A DNA stretch of 64,000 nt from contig CM043962.1 of assembly GCA_014529385.2 (NCBI GenBank), positions 85,148,180 through 85,212,179 on the forward strand, written 5' to 3'. A model generated the notes under the pieces. The model was given only the letters and a program-made list of their open reading frames with translations. It was not told the origin of the DNA and did not search any database. The stretch comes from Adiantum capillus-veneris. Its lineage: Eukaryota > Streptophyta > Polypodiopsida > Polypodiales > Pteridaceae. Positions 21,348 through 31,004 of the stretch are shown piece after piece. Position numbers and translations under genes: made by a program. Every line of letters starts with the position of its first letter. The stretch's first letter is position 1.

Positions 21348-21670
21348 TGCGCTCCGGGTGCGATGGAGACTGAAGCTGCAATCGCGAAGGAAGTCCGTAT
21401 CTGCTCATAGATGTTGCTTGCCCCACCACTAAATCTAGTTGATCGGGTGAAAGAGATGCTAAGAAGCAGTAGTAGTGCTTCTTAGCGTCTCTTTCACCAC
21501 TAAATCTAGTTGATCGGGTGAAAGAGACGCTAAGTAAGTAGTAGTAGTGCTTCTTAGCGTCTACTTCACCCGATCAATTAGATCTAGCGGTGGGACGAGT
21601 TGCATCTATGAGCAGAGACAAATCACTCCCTTCGCGACTGCAACTTCAGTCTCCATTCCACTCGGAGCAC
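21348..21670. repeat. Nested hairpin: ~125-bp inverted repeat arms with an inner palindrome
   Basis: The left arm (~21,348-21,476, GTGCGCTCCGGGTG... to CTAAGAAGC) is the imperfect reverse complement of the right arm (~21,545-21,670, GCTTCTTAGCG... to CACTCGGAGCAC). Between them is a further palindrome: CTTAGCGTCTCTTTCACC and GGTGAAAGAGACGCTAAG (18 bp, perfect). The pentadecamer CTAGTTGATCGGGTG occurs twice directly. It lies between the TnpA- and TnpD-like genes, next to a run of 17 or more G (~21,279). It could be a nested foldback element or a source of small RNA. No clear target duplication was found. Confidence 0.85.
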
Positions 21671-22169
21671 AGTGCTCGTCATCCCTGCTTGTGAGAACAT
21701 ACCTAAAGCATACATACCTGGAGTGGACGTAAAGACCATTAAATACAATGACACAATGACGCATATAAACAGAAATGGACAAAAAGCCACGTGAATACAA
21801 TATATATTATAAAACAGAGCAAAATTATTCAAAACGAAGAATCCTACATGAATCCCAACCATCTCTTTCTTTTTTGACGTAGAACTTGAAGGTGCTTGTA
21901 GCTTTGGAATGTTCAAAGGCTAGCAGCAGCAGCACAACGCGTTCTTCTTGTATTCAACTTGAGTGATGGAAGAGGCAAGTCGATAACTCAGAATTTTCAA
22001 TTGAAAGAGAGAGAGAGAGAGAGAGAGCACGCACACAATCAAATCTTGCAGTCAAAAAACTAGGATGTGAGCGCAAAATCAAAAGAGCGTTATACAACAT
22101 GGAAGGTACCTAGAGAGCCAGAGTTTTTATAAAACGGAGCAAAATTGTTCAAATACAATATTTATGGCT

Positions 22170-22745
22170 TTAAGAGGTCTCTCTCTCATCCTCGCATAGC
22201 TCAGCATAACTTCCTATATCTATATAGAGCTCTCCCTTTAGGCAGATGTCCTCCATAGAGAGTAGCAGCTTGATGCTCGTCTGGCACCACCTCAGTGGCT
22301 TCTGACTGAGCATCTTTTTCGATCTCCTCCATTGATACCTCTGTAATTGGCACATGGTAGCCTTCATACGTCCATGCACTACGAGGGGCTACCTCTATGA
22401 CATACCACCAGTTTGATGTAGACTTTGTAGGATGAAATATCACCTGCCAGAGCCACATAACTTACATGAGAGCTTCCAAGCACATAACTTCTAAAAGGGG
22501 ATGTTAACTATTTACATACTTACTTGTTCACAATGCTCGGGTAGTACGAAAGTGTCTCTTAGGTCAGTCCATTTCTTAGTTGAATCCACCTCAAGAAAAC
22601 CAGACTCTCCTCTACGCACAGTAGCGTTGCGACCCTCCATGATTATCTTGAACCATTGCACGTTGAACAAGTCGAAAAAAAATCCTCTATAATCAATCCT
22701 CAAAATCTCTTGTAGCATGCTGAAGTAAGTGAGTTCCACCACCAC
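22170..22745 (-). pseudogene. CACTA TnpD C-terminal part (DUF4216-like) with an intact intron
   Basis: The minus frame begins VVELTYFSMLQEILRIDYRG and continues FFFDLFNVQWFKIIMEGR, then DTFVLPEHCEQ. A GT-AG intron (22,444-22,523, donor GTAAGT, acceptor CTGGCAG) joins it cleanly to VIFHPTKSTSNWWYVIEVAP. This is the pattern of DUF4216 at the C-terminus of En/Spm TnpD transposases: Y-x-G-x-L-x-E-I, a C/N-x-W motif, then an F-x-L-x-x-Q-V-x-Y/F-x strand followed by W-x-V. The catalytic Transposase_21 part that should precede it is missing, since the frame is cut at ~22,757 by gypsy C. The clean intron suggests this part was recently functional. Its C-terminus ends at ~22,170. Confidence 0.7.
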
Positions 22746-22756
22746 AGGATCTGGAT

Positions 22757-24300
22757 TAGAGGACCATCATCGACTAGACTGTTCAAATTTTGCCATGATT
22801 CCACAATCTTAAGTAAAACGATTTTTGTCGATCTGTTCCACCCTAAAATGTCGACCTTTACCTCATGCTGCTGTGTATGACTTAAAATTGATGGGAAACT
22901 TATGGAAGACCTATAATTGCGACCACAACCATAGTAGTGAAGATGGCCAATGGGTATATTGTTAAAACATATTGGGATGCTAGAAGATCTCAAGATCAAG
23001 GTCTTTGGACATAAAATAAGAGTTACCTTCATTGTTATGGATTTCTCCAAGCACACTATGGCATCGGAGATGATCTTAGGACGTCCGTTCATGAGGGAAG
23101 CAAAAATGGTGCATGACTGGTCAAAAACCATGTCTACCTGCAGTTCCAAGATTCTGTCATTCGAGTGGATCTTGTAACTAGTCGAGCACATCCCCTAGGA
23201 AACAGGTTTATAATTGATCATAGATCCGACACCACAGTTCATTCGGCCCCATTGCAGTATTGTTACACCTGTAAAGCGGACACTGATGTTGAGGAAGATT
23301 TTCCTTATATGGATGTACTACCTGGGATGACTGAGTTGGACAATGTGGATTGGGTTCACCTAGCAGCAACCATAGACACTTGGGAAATAGGGGGACGACC
23401 TGGGTAACACCTGAGGGGATGAAATGCCACCACTCGTACCTTTAAATATGCTAGAAGCACTGCATATAGCTTCTCACAAGACTCATCCTAATGAAAACAT
23501 ACAAGTGGGTCCCTAAAGCTTCTTTAGCAACCATAGCCAGTGCTAAAAGACAAGAGCCTGGTAAGAGACGTCTCATTCGCCCCAAAAATATAAAGAAACG
23601 TTGTGTTGGATTCCTAAAAAACTATTGGAAGCCCAAGGCTACTATAAAGGAAATGATCAAATCTGGGTGCCAAAATGTAAATTGTGCTCTTACTTGTCAC
23701 CGGGCCATGTGAGTTCAATCCTATGGCTCCAAAAAAATTTGAAGATCGCGAAAAGGAAAAAATCACAGAATACTACACGTCCGCTCCAGAGTTATTTTGG
23801 GTACCGAAGAAAGAACGATTTGTTCCACCTAGCTTAGGAACAGGGAAATCAAATGAAGCTTCTTGCTCTTCGTGTAGTTCGTATATGGAAATAGAAGCTT
23901 CGACACAACCTCCAACTACCGTTGTACATATCATACAAGCAAGAAAGAGTTTGCACCTCCCGTTGTAAGTTCACCACCTACAACAATGTTGCAAATAAAA
24001 TCATGGAGAGTACCTTACCACCCTTGCAACTAGATGAAACGCATAAAACAGTCGAAAACTAAATGTTAAAGCCTTCACCCATAACAACTTGTAACAATTG
24101 GTTTCAAAAGGTGACGAGCACATTTCAAACGGTATGATCTACCCAAGGAAGGGGGGAGAGTTTTGCTGACAGTCATCATTCACTCGCTCCCCTCTCAACC
24201 TTCCTCCCCGACCTCTCAATCTCCCAATCTTAGGGAATGTATATATAAAGCCTTATAGTCACAAAAAAAAAAAAAGTAAAGAGCAAGAGCAATTAGCAAA
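22757..24300 (+). mobile_element. gypsy C fragment: protease end, unknown ORFs, polypurine tract and 3' LTR start
   Basis: Plus-strand coding starts with the C-terminal half of a retroviral-type protease (LKIKVFGHKIRVTFIVMDF, then MILGRPFMREAKMVHDWSK, ~22,970-23,130). Without any RT it passes to DVLPGMTELDNVDWVHLAAT (~23,310), then WIPKKLLEAQGYYKGNDQIW and EYYTSAPELFWVPKKERFV (~23,610-23,830), which I do not recognise. A polypurine tract (AAGGAAGGGGGGAGAG, ~24,145-24,160) precedes TGCTGACAGTCATC at 24,164, the likely start of the 3' LTR, which has a TATATATAAAG at ~24,240. Protease to LTR in about 1 kb without RT or integrase means an internally deleted or non-autonomous element. The right border of the LTR is not resolved. 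Confidence 0.55.
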
Positions 24301-26374
24301 CGAGTATGCACAATAAAAGTCAAAACATTGACCAAACCTACACATTCATATATGATACATTGAAACAAAAACCTATGTCATCAAACACCTTTGATCCTCA
24401 TCACTCGAGTGATGGAGGGTAGGTAAGATTAGTACGATAGGAGTGTTTCTGTTTTAGATTTTAGTGATTAGCAAAGTTCTTTTTTCCCACTGATGTGCCC
24501 CCTAGAGGTATTCTTTGTGTTTCCTAGTGTGTACAGGAACTTGTTGCTGTTGTTAGGATTTGGACCTTCATGGAATCTTTCTCTCGTTCACGCTTCAAAT
24601 CAAGCGCGACCATCAACACAAACAGGTGTTTCTTGTCCATTAGCATGGCCCCTTATCTTTTTTGCATTTATGTTTGTCTGCTTTGATTGTGATTGGTAGC
24701 ATAATATTCAACGCATTTGCTTAGTATCAAACATTAAATTCAATGTAATTTTTTGTCATGATCACTTGTCTAGGTTTAAAAATTAAGCAATCCGATTAAG
24801 TTGCTTTGACCAAGCTAGGCATTAGAGATCTTCTCTTAATACCATGAGAAATGCCTTCCTAATAATCAATGGTTACTTAGGTTCTTAATCCGATTTAGGC
24901 AGCATTGTGTGCAATGTACTAGGGCTTTCTATTGGGCTTAGTCCCTATTGACCTTTAGCTTAAGTATTATAAAGGGAGTTTACTAGTGTGATGAGCCTGG
25001 GGAGGGTAACAATGTTATATGACCCCCCAAGTTACAAAATTAAAATGCTGAAAACGAACAAACAAAAAAATAAAAGTGTCACAATGTAAAATTTTAAGCT
25101 GGAAGAGAATTCGAAGCTTGATTTGGTACTTCACTCACATGTAGCCTATGGTACTAGAGCCCTAGAGGTTCCCAGTATGGGTGCTTTTCTTGAAAAGCAA
25201 AAAACCCAAGGCATACAAAATAAGCACACACATCCAAATTGAATCACTGTGAAAAGACTTTGGGGGGTCAAAAGAAAAGGAAATAAGTCAGGCGATGATT
25301 TCATGAGCAATTCCTTTTATCGTAGCTTAACTACAAGGTCTTCTAGGTATAGCCTCTAGTTAGCCCTCGGACATAAAATACTTGGCCTCTCACGATTAAA
25401 CAACTTAATTGACTAGAGAAAATTGAGAAGCTTGCCCATGGTATTAATAGTCGATCTTTAGTGCCTTTCGACCGTTAAATTAGCGACCCCAGATTTGTTT
25501 AATTTTTTATCTTTACAACTGTTTATACGTTTGATTATATTGTAATTTAATGTTTATTGCTGACAAATGGTTTAAAATTCTGTTACCAATCAATTGTCTG
25601 CCTACAACTGTATATGCTTTTTAATTGTATATGAGAATGCAATTATTGTGCCAATGTTGTTTGATTTTGCAGTGACTGGAGAAGGCTAAGGACATTCATC
25701 TCAAATGCTCTTCCACCTCGACGAAGGAGCTTCAACTCAATAGCTTCCGAGGACGGAATCTACATCGGGAAGGGGGCCATGTTAACCCTCACGCACATTC
25801 CTATCACCTAAGATGGACACCGTATTATTTATTTTGGTAGAGTCAGGTACTGTGCTTGTCGGTCCAATAGGAAAAGGGTAAGAGTGATCGCCGATGAGAG
25901 GCACACTCTACCTGGAACATTCAAGGGATTAGTTGGCTAAGCATGGGCGCCCAAGTGTGAATGGAGCGAGCTCATATAAAAGTCAACTACACCTAAAATT
26001 CCCTCATTCTCTCATTTGTGCAATTGAAGAGTGCTCTTGCTCCATCTCCATCTTCTTCTTCTTCATCTCCGTGTGTGTGTGTGTGTGTGTATGCGTGAGA
26101 GAGAGAGAGAGAGTGTGCAATCGAGCATTACAACGATGACAACGGCACGACGGCAGCGAAGCGGTTGAGTGCGGTGCAGCAGTGGCTCCTTCTTCTTCGC
26201 GACGAGGAATCCTTCACGACAGCAAGCGTAGAGCGGTGAGTGACACACCATCGCCATCTTTGAGCTTACTAGTTTAGGCTAGTTGCGTGCTTGGAGCCAT
26301 TTGTGGCTCGCACACAGTGTATCGGCAGGTCCCTTGCATTGACACGTGCAACAGACGCGCACATAGATTGTCTC
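24301..26374. other. Probable LTR remainder and non-coding DNA
   Basis: No coding domain is visible over about 2 kb. The left part may be the remainder of gypsy C's 3' LTR. Near 25,974 a CATATAAAAG box lies upstream of a transcript-leader-like stretch with (GT)n and (GA)n (26,070-26,113). The right part leads into the minus-strand gypsy D gag. Confidence 0.4.
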
Positions 26375-27249
26375 TTAGTCCTCTTGGAACGTGTGGAAGA
26401 TCTACCTCGCCATTGGCTCTTAGCCACATTGCTCTTAGCAAAAGTAGTCTTAGAGTAAGGAACATTTCCCTTCCTGTCTTGTTCATCATCATATCTTTGG
26501 GCATGACCAATGGCTTCTTCCAAAGTTTTAGGATGTTGGGTCTTGACATGAAGACGATGGTATTTGTCAAGACCCCTATTAAAAACCCATATCTTTTGGT
26601 ATTCATCTAGACCTTCTAGTTTTAATATGATCCTAATACTTGGAAATGTACTGAGTGAGAGAGAGGCCAGACATGCGGCATGCATCCCATGCTAACCAAT
26701 TCTTATCCTCTTCATTGGAGTCCAAAAACTCTTTGGAGAAAGACGCTTGAAATGCAGCCCAAGATGAAGGACGAGCATCTATTGGAAATGTCATCCACCA
26801 CTTATAGGCCTTGACTTTAAGAGATAAACTTGTTTCCACAGTTATCTTCATATCCGGGGTGTGTCTCAACCAATGAATATCACTCCATTTGTGTAAGAAC
26901 GTATTGACCGCATCCTTGTTGCAATCACGCTCTTTATCGTGAAACTCAGGAATGGTGATATTCTTAAGCAATGCATTGCTACCTTTTACATCTTCTGAAG
27001 CACTTGTCTCTTGGACTCCTTGAGTCGTGCGAGCTTGGGTTCCTTGAACCGTGCCAACTGGAACTCTCCTTGAGCCATCGGTGAATTCATAAATTTCATA
27101 AGTAGCTCAGTAAGATTGGTAACATTTGTATTTAGTGTAGTATCATCATCGTCAGGCATATTAATATCGGTAGCACCCATGGTGTCCGGATTTTGATGTA
27201 CGTGCTCAAAATCAAAAGTGTGTGTAAGTGGAATATTCTCGCTGGCCAT
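26375..27249 (-). pseudogene. gag: gypsy D gag, minus-strand copy (D1)
   Basis: ATG 27,249 on the minus strand gives MASENIPLTHTFDFEHV. The gag core follows after a frame change near 26,980: LKNITIPEFHDKERDCNKDA, then FPIDARPSSWAAFQASFSKE, the W-x-x-F core of the plant retrotransposon Gag domain. A further frame change near 26,650 leads to GLDKYHRLHVKTQHPKTLEE. It matches the plus-strand copy starting at 27,985 nearly word for word, including part of the 5' leader, and loses similarity at about 26,375. The two copies are divergently oriented. Confidence 0.8.
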
Positions 27250-27270
27250 GGTGAACACACACTAATGTAG

Positions 27271-27304
<34 letters not shown>

Positions 27305-27536
27305 AAAAATGTCAATTTGTACCTTGCAAATCTTGAAGCCTTTGTGTTTTTTATGACATGGGTCCTATGGGCAAGGCCACCGGCACAGCCGGACAGTGTG
27401 TACGCTAGGGGGGGATGCTATAAAATAGCACGAGCGAGCGACCAAGGCAAACTCGATCGGCAACTTGATGGCACTGAGGCTTCAAAGGCTTTCGTTGGCG
27501 CCGTTGGCTGTGCGCGTAGAAAGGCCCGCTTAACCC

Positions 27537-27607
27537 TTGCATGAAGGAGGGTTGAACCCACCCCATGAGGGTAAGAGGCCAACACTTACCATTAAGCTAT
27601 TGGCCCT
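27537..27607 (-). mobile_element. tRNA-like SINE head (Lys-CTT-like), minus strand
   Basis: On the minus strand GGGCCAATAGC is followed by an A box TAGCTTAATGGTAAG and a B box GGGTTCAACCC, with anticodon-arm-like CTCTTAC between them. The spacing and wording resemble tRNA-Lys(CTT). The acceptor ends do not pair well, so I read it as a SINE or tRNA relic and not a working tRNA. It lies in the spacer between the two divergent gypsy-D gag copies. Confidence 0.45.
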
Positions 27608-27984
27608 TGTTGTGTATAACAAGGAAAGATAGTCTACTTGTGTTGAAAGGAAAACTAGAAGGAAAGGGAAAGCTTCAAACTTCAAAGAAGTAGCTTTACC
27701 CTTACTTTTCACTTCTTGGAGGAAGGCAAGTTTTCCTCCAAACATTCTTTTTTCCTCAAGGAGGTAGCTTCAAGGTGAAGAAAAGCCTTCACAAAAACGA
27801 CGAGTTTTTGTGAAGAATCATCAAAGGTGTTCTTACAAGGAACGACAAGTGAAGCGCTCAAATTTTTGTAAGGTGAGGTTCACATGCAACACAAATCGCG
27901 GAGCATACAAAACACAAAGACTTCAATTTCTCAAGGTACAAGTTGCCGTTTCTTTTTCTCTCTTTGCATTAGTGTGTATTTACC

Positions 27985-30191
27985 ATGGCCAGTGAGGATA
28001 TCCCACCTACACACACATTTGATTTTGAGCACGTAGATCAAAATCAGGGCACCACGGGTGCTGCTGACACTAATATGCATGATGATGATGATCTAGGAGA
28101 TCATGGGCTTGTAGATATGGCTTCTTTCAAGACTTTGGAACATCGCCAAAGCGTACTTGAAAGCAACCTCTCTGCACTCAATGCAAATGCTACCAATCTT
28201 ACAGAGTTACTTGTGAAATTTATGAATTCACAAATAACTCCAGGAGCCATAAGTGGCACAGTTCAAGGGAACCAAGCTCACAGGACTCAAGGAGTCCAAG
28301 AGACAAGTGCTACAAAAGATGCAGAAGGTAGCAATGCATTACTTAAGAATATCACCATTCCTGAGTTTCACGGGGAAGAGCGTGATCGCAACAAGGATGC
28401 GGTCAATATGTTTTTACACAAATGCAGTGATATTCATAGATTGAGACACACCCCGGATATAAAGACGGCTCTGGAAACAAGTCTATCTCTTAAAGGCAAA
28501 GCCGTGGTGGATGACATTTCCAATAGATGCTCGTCCTCCGTCTTGGGCTGCATTTCAAGCTTCTTTCTCCAAAGAGTTTTTGGACTCCAATGAAGAAGAT
28601 AAGAATTGGTTAGCATGGGATGCATGCCGCATGTCTGGCCTCTCTCTCACACAGTACCTTTCAAAGTATCGGGAAATCATATTAAAACTAAAAGGTCTAG
28701 ATGAATTCCAAAAGATACGAGGTTTTAATAGGGGTCTTGACAAAGACTATCGTCTTCATGTCAAGACCCAACATCCAAAAACTTTGGAAGAAGCCATTAG
28801 TCATGCACAAAGATATGATGATGACCAAGACAGGAAAGGAAATGTTCCCTACTCTAAGAATAGTTTTGCTAAGAGAAAAATGGCGAGGTAGATCTCCCAC
28901 ACGTTCCAAGAGGAATAAGAGACAATCTACCTCTCCACGCCCACAAGAGGCTAAGAAGCCTAAGCAATCACGAGATACTCCACGTGGGTCTCTCAACACT
29001 ACTGATTTTGAGCATGCAAAGAAACACAATTTGTGTTTTAGATGTCTTTCGGACCAACATAACAAGAAAGATTGTCCTCTTTTGCAAGGCAAAGAAAAAG
29101 CCATGCACACGGTGCAACGCCTCACATTAGATTCATCTCCTAAATATTGTGATGTAGAGGTTCTTCATATGGAAGAAAAATCGCAAGTCTTGTGTGCCTG
29201 CTTCAATGTGGCAGCCCACCTTTGGCCCCCATGATTTGATTCGCACGCATGGCACTATTAACGGACAACGTGTTCGTATTTTAGTGGATGATGGTGCAAC
29301 TCATAACTTCTTGAACTATAAGCTAGTCAAGAAATTGAAGCTTACACAGACTCCCTGTTCTCACAAGTATGTGGTGGAGAAGATGTCTAGGAATGATAAA
29401 GAAGCAACGGACACGGTAGTTCAAGGGGTTGAGCTTATTGTTCAAGATCTACGATGACCCTTGACTTCCAAGTGATGAACATGGACCGTGCTCATGTAGT
29501 TTTAGGACAGGAATGGCTGCATGGTTTAGGAAACACATTGCACACTAGTTATGAACACAACTCCTTATCCTTTATGGCCAATGGTAAACATGTGCTTTTG
29601 CTTGGTGAGAAAAAATATACCATCTGCACCTCTTATATGTACAGCCGAGCTTTCTATTTTGCAGAAAGAAAATTTAATAGATGAAGTCTTTTTGTGTTAC
29701 TGTTTGTCTCCAAGTCTTGTGAATTCTCAAGAGCAAAGTGCGGTGAATTCAGTAATGGTATGCAAAGTGCAATGAATTCTACTGATAAACAAAGTGTTAA
29801 CAAATCTAACGAGCAAAGTGCTCTCAATTTTAATTCTATAGAGCAACGTGCAACTGTTGTAAAACAAACATTATAGGAATTACAAGATTCTCCATCCCAG
29901 CATAACTCTAGTTTACTTTCTCCTTTTGCACGGCAAAAGCTGACTCACTTACTCACGGAGTATAGTGATGTGTTCTCAAGTGATTTACCACCGGGTTTAC
30001 CCCCTACACGTGATGTGCAGCATGGCATAGATGTCTTGCCAGGCACTAAACTGGTGAGTAAACCACCTTATCGTATGAGTGCTAAAGAATCCAAGGAGGT
30101 TGAGAGTCAGTTGGCTGACTACCTCGCTCGTGGTTTCATTAGACCTAGCACTTCGCCTTGGGCATCACCAATTCTATTGGTAAAAAATTAA
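27985..30191 (+). pseudogene. gypsy D gag-protease-RT start, plus-strand copy (D2)
   Basis: ATG 27,985 (MASEDIPPTHTFDFEHVDQN) opens a gag with a coiled-coil-like segment (HRQSVLESNLSALNANATN). The Gag core follows (ITIPEFHGEERDRNK; FPIDARPPSWAAFQASFSKE at ~28,520 after a frame change), then a basic tail with one knuckle CFRCLSDQHNKKDC (~29,035). The protease carries VRILVDDGATHNFLNYKL (~29,270) and VVLGQEWLHGLG (~29,490). The RT start reads KPPYRMSAKESKEVESQL and ASPILLVKN, then stops at 30,191, where SINE and microsatellite sequence begins. TAG/TGA stops and several frame changes show a dead fragment. RT catalytic motifs, RNase H and integrase are absent. Confidence 0.85.
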
Positions 30192-30229
30192 ACTCTCTTC
30201 TTCTTGGGTGTGTGTGTGGGTGTGTGTGC

Positions 30230-30400
30230 ACACCAATAAAAGGAGGAAAATGGTATAACCTTTCTATCACCCAAGTGTGATAGATTGGTTATGCCATTTC
30301 CCTCTTGAATAACACGCCTTGAGTTCAACTCCTCGTCGACTAGATCTTTAAGGTCTCTTGGGATAGTTTCCTACGACGTTAAGACTCTCTTCTTCTTCTT
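30230..30400 (+). mobile_element. tRNA-related SINE with 23-nt hairpin and (CTT)n tail
   Basis: A 23-nt inverted repeat (30,248-30,270 with 30,277-30,299, three mismatches, 6-nt loop) contains an A-box-like TAGATTGGTTATGCC. A B-box GAGTTCAACTCC lies at 30,321-30,332. A conserved tail GACGTTAAGACTCTCTTCTT then runs into (CTT)n/(CT)n. The same tail occurs at 33,600 (GACGTTAAAACTTTCTTCTT) and a similar CTCTTCTTCTT followed by (GT)n at ~30,192, suggesting a repeated SINE family. Confidence 0.5.
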
Positions 30401-30420
30401 CTTCTTCTTCTTCTTCTCTT

Positions 30421-30462
<42 letters not shown>

Positions 30463-30531
30463 CCTCTCTCAATGTGTGTGTATGCATTCTTTGTTTATGG
30501 ATGTGTGTGTGCCTTTTTTGTTTATGCATGT

Positions 30532-30608
<77 letters not shown>

Positions 30609-30612
30609 CAAA

Positions 30613-30648
<36 letters not shown>

Positions 30649-30770
30649 GGAGAGGGGAGAGAAAGAGGGGAAGGGAACATGAGAGTAAGGAGAGGGAAGG
30701 AGCATACCTGGCTCTCCTTCCTCTCTTCGTGTGTGTGTGTGTGTGGAGAAGAAAGAGAGAGAGAGGGAGA
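30386..30770. repeat. Compound microsatellites: (CTT)n, (CT)n, (CA)n, (GT)n, (GA)n
   Basis: Uninterrupted runs of CTT, CT, CA, GT and GA alternate. All frames through it give Ser/Leu or His/Thr or Arg/Glu repeats and are not genes. Confidence 0.95.
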
Positions 30771-30865
30771 GCGCGGGTTACCTTTGCTTGCTTGAGTACG
30801 CACCGAAAACTCAGACCTGAGATATGAGTTTTTGGACGCTCTCGGTTATTTTTTTACCCCTGTCG

Positions 30866-30985
30866 GTGTCGCTATAGGCATCGCTGAGTTACTTATAACT
30901 TAGCGACGTCCATAGCGACGCCGTGGGTTTCCACATGTGAGCGTCGCACTACGAGCGTTGCTAATATTAAGTACCTCTTGTAGTG
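30866..30985 (-). repeat. CACTA right terminal inverted repeat and subterminal repeats
   Basis: GTCGCTATAGG, CTTAGCGACG, CATAGCGACG and GCGTCGCACT in this zone mirror the left subterminal repeats. The terminus ACCTCTTGTAGTG (30,973-30,985) is the exact complement of the left end and is followed by the CCT target duplication. Confidence 0.88.
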
Positions 30986-31004
30986 CCTGTTAGTGTGTGT
31001 GTGT

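Larger units (their letters stand above)
19220..30985 (-). mobile_element. CACTA (En/Spm-type) DNA transposon, 11.8 kb, with nested insertions
   Basis: The left end reads CACTACAAGAGGT from 19,220, and the right end is its exact reverse complement ending at 30,985, a 13-bp perfect terminal inverted repeat beginning CACTA. The flanking triplets are CCT at 19,217-19,219 and CCT at 30,986-30,988, the 3-bp target duplication expected of this superfamily. Both subterminal zones carry short TATAGCGAC/GTCGCTATA repeats in both orientations, as CACTA elements do. Internally, minus-strand TnpD (DUF4216 part) precedes TnpA-like coding toward the left end, giving a minus-strand transcription direction. 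The catalytic part of TnpD is not visible: it would lie where gypsy C interrupts. Later passengers are gypsy C, two gypsy-D fragments and SINEs. Confidence 0.9.

Noticed and set aside
27537-27607. Functional tRNA-Lys gene
   Set aside because: A and B boxes are tRNA-like but the acceptor stem does not pair convincingly. A SINE or tRNA relic is more likely.
30371-30803. Several 68-107 aa ORFs made of Ser/Leu, His/Thr or Arg/Glu
   Set aside because: These are pure microsatellite translations.
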